NCBI GenBank assembly: GCA_031281985.1
Contig: JAITEO010000075.1
Coordinates: forward strand, 1 to 7,739
DNA from: Zoogloeaceae bacterium
GTDB lineage: Bacteria; Pseudomonadota; Gammaproteobacteria; Burkholderiales; Rhodocyclaceae
Direction of reading: 5' to 3'
DNA: 7,739 nt
In this document: positions 6,288 to 7,739 of the stretch, one piece after another
Layout of the letters: each line of letters opens with the position of its first letter
How positions within the stretch are numbered: position 1 is the stretch's first letter
Notes under the pieces: generated by a model
Databases searched by the model: none
What the model saw: the letters and a program-made list of their open reading frames with translations, nothing else
Told to the model about the DNA's origin: nothing
Program-made: the position numbers and the translations under genes

Positions 6288-7148
6288 ATGAAACGTGAAA
6301 TCAAAAGCCTCTGTATGCCATTGTGTGTTGTTGGCCTGCTGACTTCCTGTGCCAGTTCAGATGTAAAAAAACCCCTTCAGGAGGCCGATGTGGCCCCTGT
6401 TCCGGGGTGCATGACGACGCATATTCCGTCTTCCGCGTTACCCTTTCCAACCCGCAAGAACAGCATCGGCATGGAGTTCATCGAGATTCCGGCGGGCACT
6501 TTTGCGATGGGGTCGCATGAAACGGAAAAAGCGCGCCATGATGAGGTTCCCAAGCACTGCGTAACGATCAGCCGTTCCTTTTATCTGGGAAAATACGAAG
6601 TCACACAGGCACAATGGGATGCCGTAATGGACAACAATCCCAGCCTGTACAAGGACCCCGCGCATCCGGTGGAAAACGTCTCATGGGAGGAGGCCCAGGT
6701 TTTCATCCAGCGTTTGAATAAAAAAGAAAATACGCAAAAATACCGGCTGCCAACGGAAGCGGAATGGGAATACGCCGCACGCGCTGGAACGACTTCGCTT
6801 TTTTCCTTCGGCGAAAATAAACAGGCCATAGCCCATTCCTGTTTGCAGCATGCCAAAAAGGCCGAATTCGTTACCTGTCCCGCAGGCGATAAAAAACCCA
6901 ATCCGTGGGGGTTGTACGATATGCACGGCAATGTCTGGGAATGGGTACAGGATTGGTATGACCCAGATTATTACGCGACCAGTCCAAAAAATGACCCGCG
7001 CGGCCCCGAGACTGGCAAACTTCACGTATTGCGTGGCGGCGGCTGGCACAGCACGCTCAGTCTCATACGCTCCGCCGTCCGTGGCAATCGTCCGCCCGAT
7101 TACCGGGATAATCGCTCTGGCTTCCGGCTCGTATTCAACGCCCGATAA
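6288..7148 (+). CDS. SUMF1/FGE-fold lipoprotein lacking catalytic cysteines
   Basis: The product has 286 residues. The N-terminus MKREIKSLCMPLCVVGLLTSC is a lipoprotein signal with lipobox LTSC, so Cys21 should be lipidated and the protein membrane-anchored outside the cytoplasm. A linker (22-56) leads to one full FGE-sulfatase domain (about 57-286): EFIEIPAGTFAMGS (63-76), GKYEVTQAQW (101-110), PVENVSWEEAQ (127-137), YRLPTEAEWEYAARAG (152-167), NPWGLYDMHGNVWEW (205-219), LRGGGW (248-253) and RSGFRLVF (276-283). In true formylglycine-generating enzymes two copper-binding cysteines follow RGGSW; the matching positions here appear to be Ser255 and Ile260, so sulfatase activation is unlikely and a structural or binding role is more plausible. 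No sulfatase gene is nearby. Codon use is more AT-rich than in the flagellar genes. Only a weak ribosome site precedes the ATG. Family call is firm; function is unknown. Confidence 0.9.
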   Translation: MKREIKSLCMPLCVVGLLTSCASSDVKKPLQEADVAPVPGCMTTHIPSSALPFPTRKNSIGMEFIEIPAGTFAMGSHETEKARHDEVPKHCVTISRSFYLGKYEVTQAQWDAVMDNNPSLYKDPAHPVENVSWEEAQVFIQRLNKKENTQKYRLPTEAEWEYAARAGTTSLFSFGENKQAIAHSCLQHAKKAEFVTCPAGDKKPNPWGLYDMHGNVWEWVQDWYDPDYYATSPKNDPRGPETGKLHVLRGGGWHSTLSLIRSAVRGNRPPDYRDNRSGFRLVFNAR

Positions 7149-7219
7149 TCAAATGAATTCCGGAGCCTTTTGGGGCTGAATATTCGGGCTGTATATTCTC
7201 ATTGACCGATCCAATAGAC

Positions 7220-7266
7220 GCAACCTTCCGGTGATTCGACTTTGTCATGAATCGCCGGAAGGTTGC
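7220..7266. other. Strong 18-bp hairpin downstream of the SUMF1-like gene
   Basis: GCAACCTTCCGGTGATTC (7220-7237) pairs with GAATCGCCGGAAGGTTGC (7249-7266) over 18 bp, with a single mismatch that becomes a G-U pair in plus-strand RNA. The loop is 11 nt and holds a further GAC/GTC match. No T-run follows on either side, so it is not a standard intrinsic terminator. It may protect the 3' end of the mRNA, be the scar of a small element, or be a protein-binding palindrome. Confidence 0.7.
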
Positions 7267-7358
7267 CGCATCACGACCGCCAGGCCCAGGCCGCAGTTCT
7301 TCGAGTGACGATTCTGCGCCCTGGTGACCTGGCATTTCTTTTTTTGCACCCATCGACA

Positions 7359-7387
7359 TTGCGTCATGGCTTCTTGTCGGCTAGTAT
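7359..7387 (+). promoter_or_regulatory. Candidate sigma-70 promoter upstream of the sensor gene
   Basis: TTGCGT (7359-7364), a 17-nt spacer and TAGTAT (7382-7387) give a weak sigma-70-like pair (3/6 and 4/6 matches) with ideal spacing. Transcription would start near 7394, leaving a leader of about 130 nt. I saw no sigma-28 (TAAA-N15-GCCGATAA) match, although many chemoreceptor genes use one. Confidence 0.25.
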
Positions 7388-7409
7388 CGACGCGTATCCG
7401 TTATGGGCA

Positions 7410-7454
7410 GGGCGACCACCTGTTTCATGCCAGAGAGGGTCGCCCGCCTTTTCT
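7410..7454 (+). terminator. Terminator-like hairpin in the leader of the sensor gene
   Basis: GGGCGACC (7410-7417) pairs with GGTCGCCC (7438-7445) around a 20-nt loop, followed by GCCTTTTCTT. The 8-bp GC-rich stem and short T-run resemble a weak intrinsic terminator. It lies 80 nt before the start codon at 7526, so it could end a short upstream transcript or act as an attenuator; nothing in the sequence decides between these. Confidence 0.35.
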
Positions 7455-7525
7455 TGCCGTTTCAGCACCGTTCAACACGTGACAAAGCAGGAGTTTTTTA
7501 CAAAAGATTTGAAAGTGAGATTTCC

Positions 7526-7739
7526 ATGCTCTCCAGATTTTTCAAGCTCTCGATGGGACGCCAGTTGCTGTGGGGTATCGCGGCGCTCTGCGTGCTCGCC
7601 ATTACCGTTCTGGCTTTTTCCCTGTCGATCTACACGCGTGAAATTGCGCTCAGGGAAACCGAATCCTCGCTGGAAGTCCAGGTCAGCCTGATCAACCGGA
7701 CGCTGGAATACGTCGAGAGCGCGCTGAAACTACAGGTGG
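7526..7739 (+). CDS. Membrane sensor N-terminus, probable methyl-accepting chemotaxis protein (truncated by window)
   Basis: Only the first 71 residues are in the window. They start MLSRFFKLSMGRQLLWG, followed by a hydrophobic segment at about 15-36 (LWGIAALCVLAITVLAFSLS), then a charged amphipathic helix (REIALRETESSLEVQ, then VSLINRTLEYVESALK). A short positive N-terminus, one membrane segment and a long helix entering the periplasm is the layout of chemoreceptors with a Cache-type sensing domain; the helix resembles the opening of Cache_3-Cache_2 receptors. A sensor kinase or diguanylate cyclase with the same input module cannot be excluded because the output domain lies outside. The position near the flagellar operon favours a chemoreceptor. 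The ribosome site is poor (AGTGAG, 7514-7519), and no other in-frame start lies close upstream. Confidence 0.65.
   Translation, partial: MLSRFFKLSMGRQLLWGIAALCVLAITVLAFSLSIYTREIALRETESSLEVQVSLINRTLEYVESALKLQV

Larger units (their letters stand above)
7149..7525. other. Intergenic region with two hairpins, no gene seen
   Basis: This 377-bp gap holds a strong hairpin (7220-7266), a possible sigma-70 promoter (7359-7387) and a terminator-like hairpin (7410-7454) ahead of the sensor gene. An open frame starting at 7263 runs through it into 7691, but it overlaps the clearly better sensor frame and shows no family features. A minus-strand frame at 7135-7359 runs through the hairpin and also has no support. 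Confidence 0.6.

Noticed and set aside
6288..7148. Active formylglycine-generating (sulfatase-activating) enzyme
   Set aside because: The two cysteines after RGGGW are missing and no sulfatase gene is in the window.
7456..7463. Sigma-28 -10 site GCCGTTTC before the sensor gene
   Set aside because: It matches only 5 of 8 positions of GCCGATAA and has no TAAA at the required distance.
7263..7691. 142-aa plus-strand frame ahead of and over the sensor gene
   Set aside because: It overlaps the frame from 7526 that has a proper membrane segment and periplasmic helix, and it is Pro/Ser/Arg-rich like a shadow frame.

Overview
The window is GC-rich proteobacterial DNA. It probably comes from a betaproteobacterium: the gene order flhB-flhA-flhF-flhG, the high GC of the flagellar genes and the style of the proteins all fit. 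This placement is inference; no rRNA or other decisive marker is present.

Layout: (1) Positions 1-5364, minus strand, hold a tightly packed flagellar operon read right to left: flhB, flhA, flhF, and flhG (cut off by the window edge at position 1). The junctions are TGATG (flhB/flhA), ATGA (flhA/flhF) and TGA-G-GTG (flhF/flhG), with strong GGAGG ribosome binding sites before flhA, flhF and flhG. FlhB and FlhA are core membrane parts of the flagellar type III export gate. FlhF (an SRP-type GTPase) and FlhG (a MinD-like ATPase) set the place and number of flagella. A perfect TATAAT lies just upstream of flhB. (2) Positions 5365-6287 are a 923-bp intergenic region without a convincing gene. It has an AT-rich flhB promoter side, two small repeat structures, and at 5866-6152 a striking ~290-bp imperfect palindrome. 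Each arm of the palindrome carries three small GC-rich hairpins in mirrored order, resembling REP/BIME repeats. (3) Positions 6288-7148, plus strand, encode a lipoprotein with a sulfatase-modifying-factor (SUMF1/FGE) fold that lacks the two catalytic cysteines of true formylglycine-generating enzymes; its base composition is clearly more AT-rich than the flagellar genes. (4) Positions 7149-7525 are intergenic, with a very strong 18-bp hairpin after the lipoprotein gene and a possible promoter plus terminator-like hairpin ahead of the next gene. (5) From 7526 to the window end is the N-terminus of a membrane sensor, most likely a methyl-accepting chemotaxis protein.

The flagellar operon and the probable chemoreceptor form a motility/chemotaxis region. 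The REP-like palindrome and the lower-GC SUMF1-like lipoprotein look like accessory DNA set between them. I see no complete new defence or mobile system. The least ordinary items are the mirrored triple-hairpin repeat, the degenerate FlhG Walker A motif and the cysteine-less SUMF1 lipoprotein.
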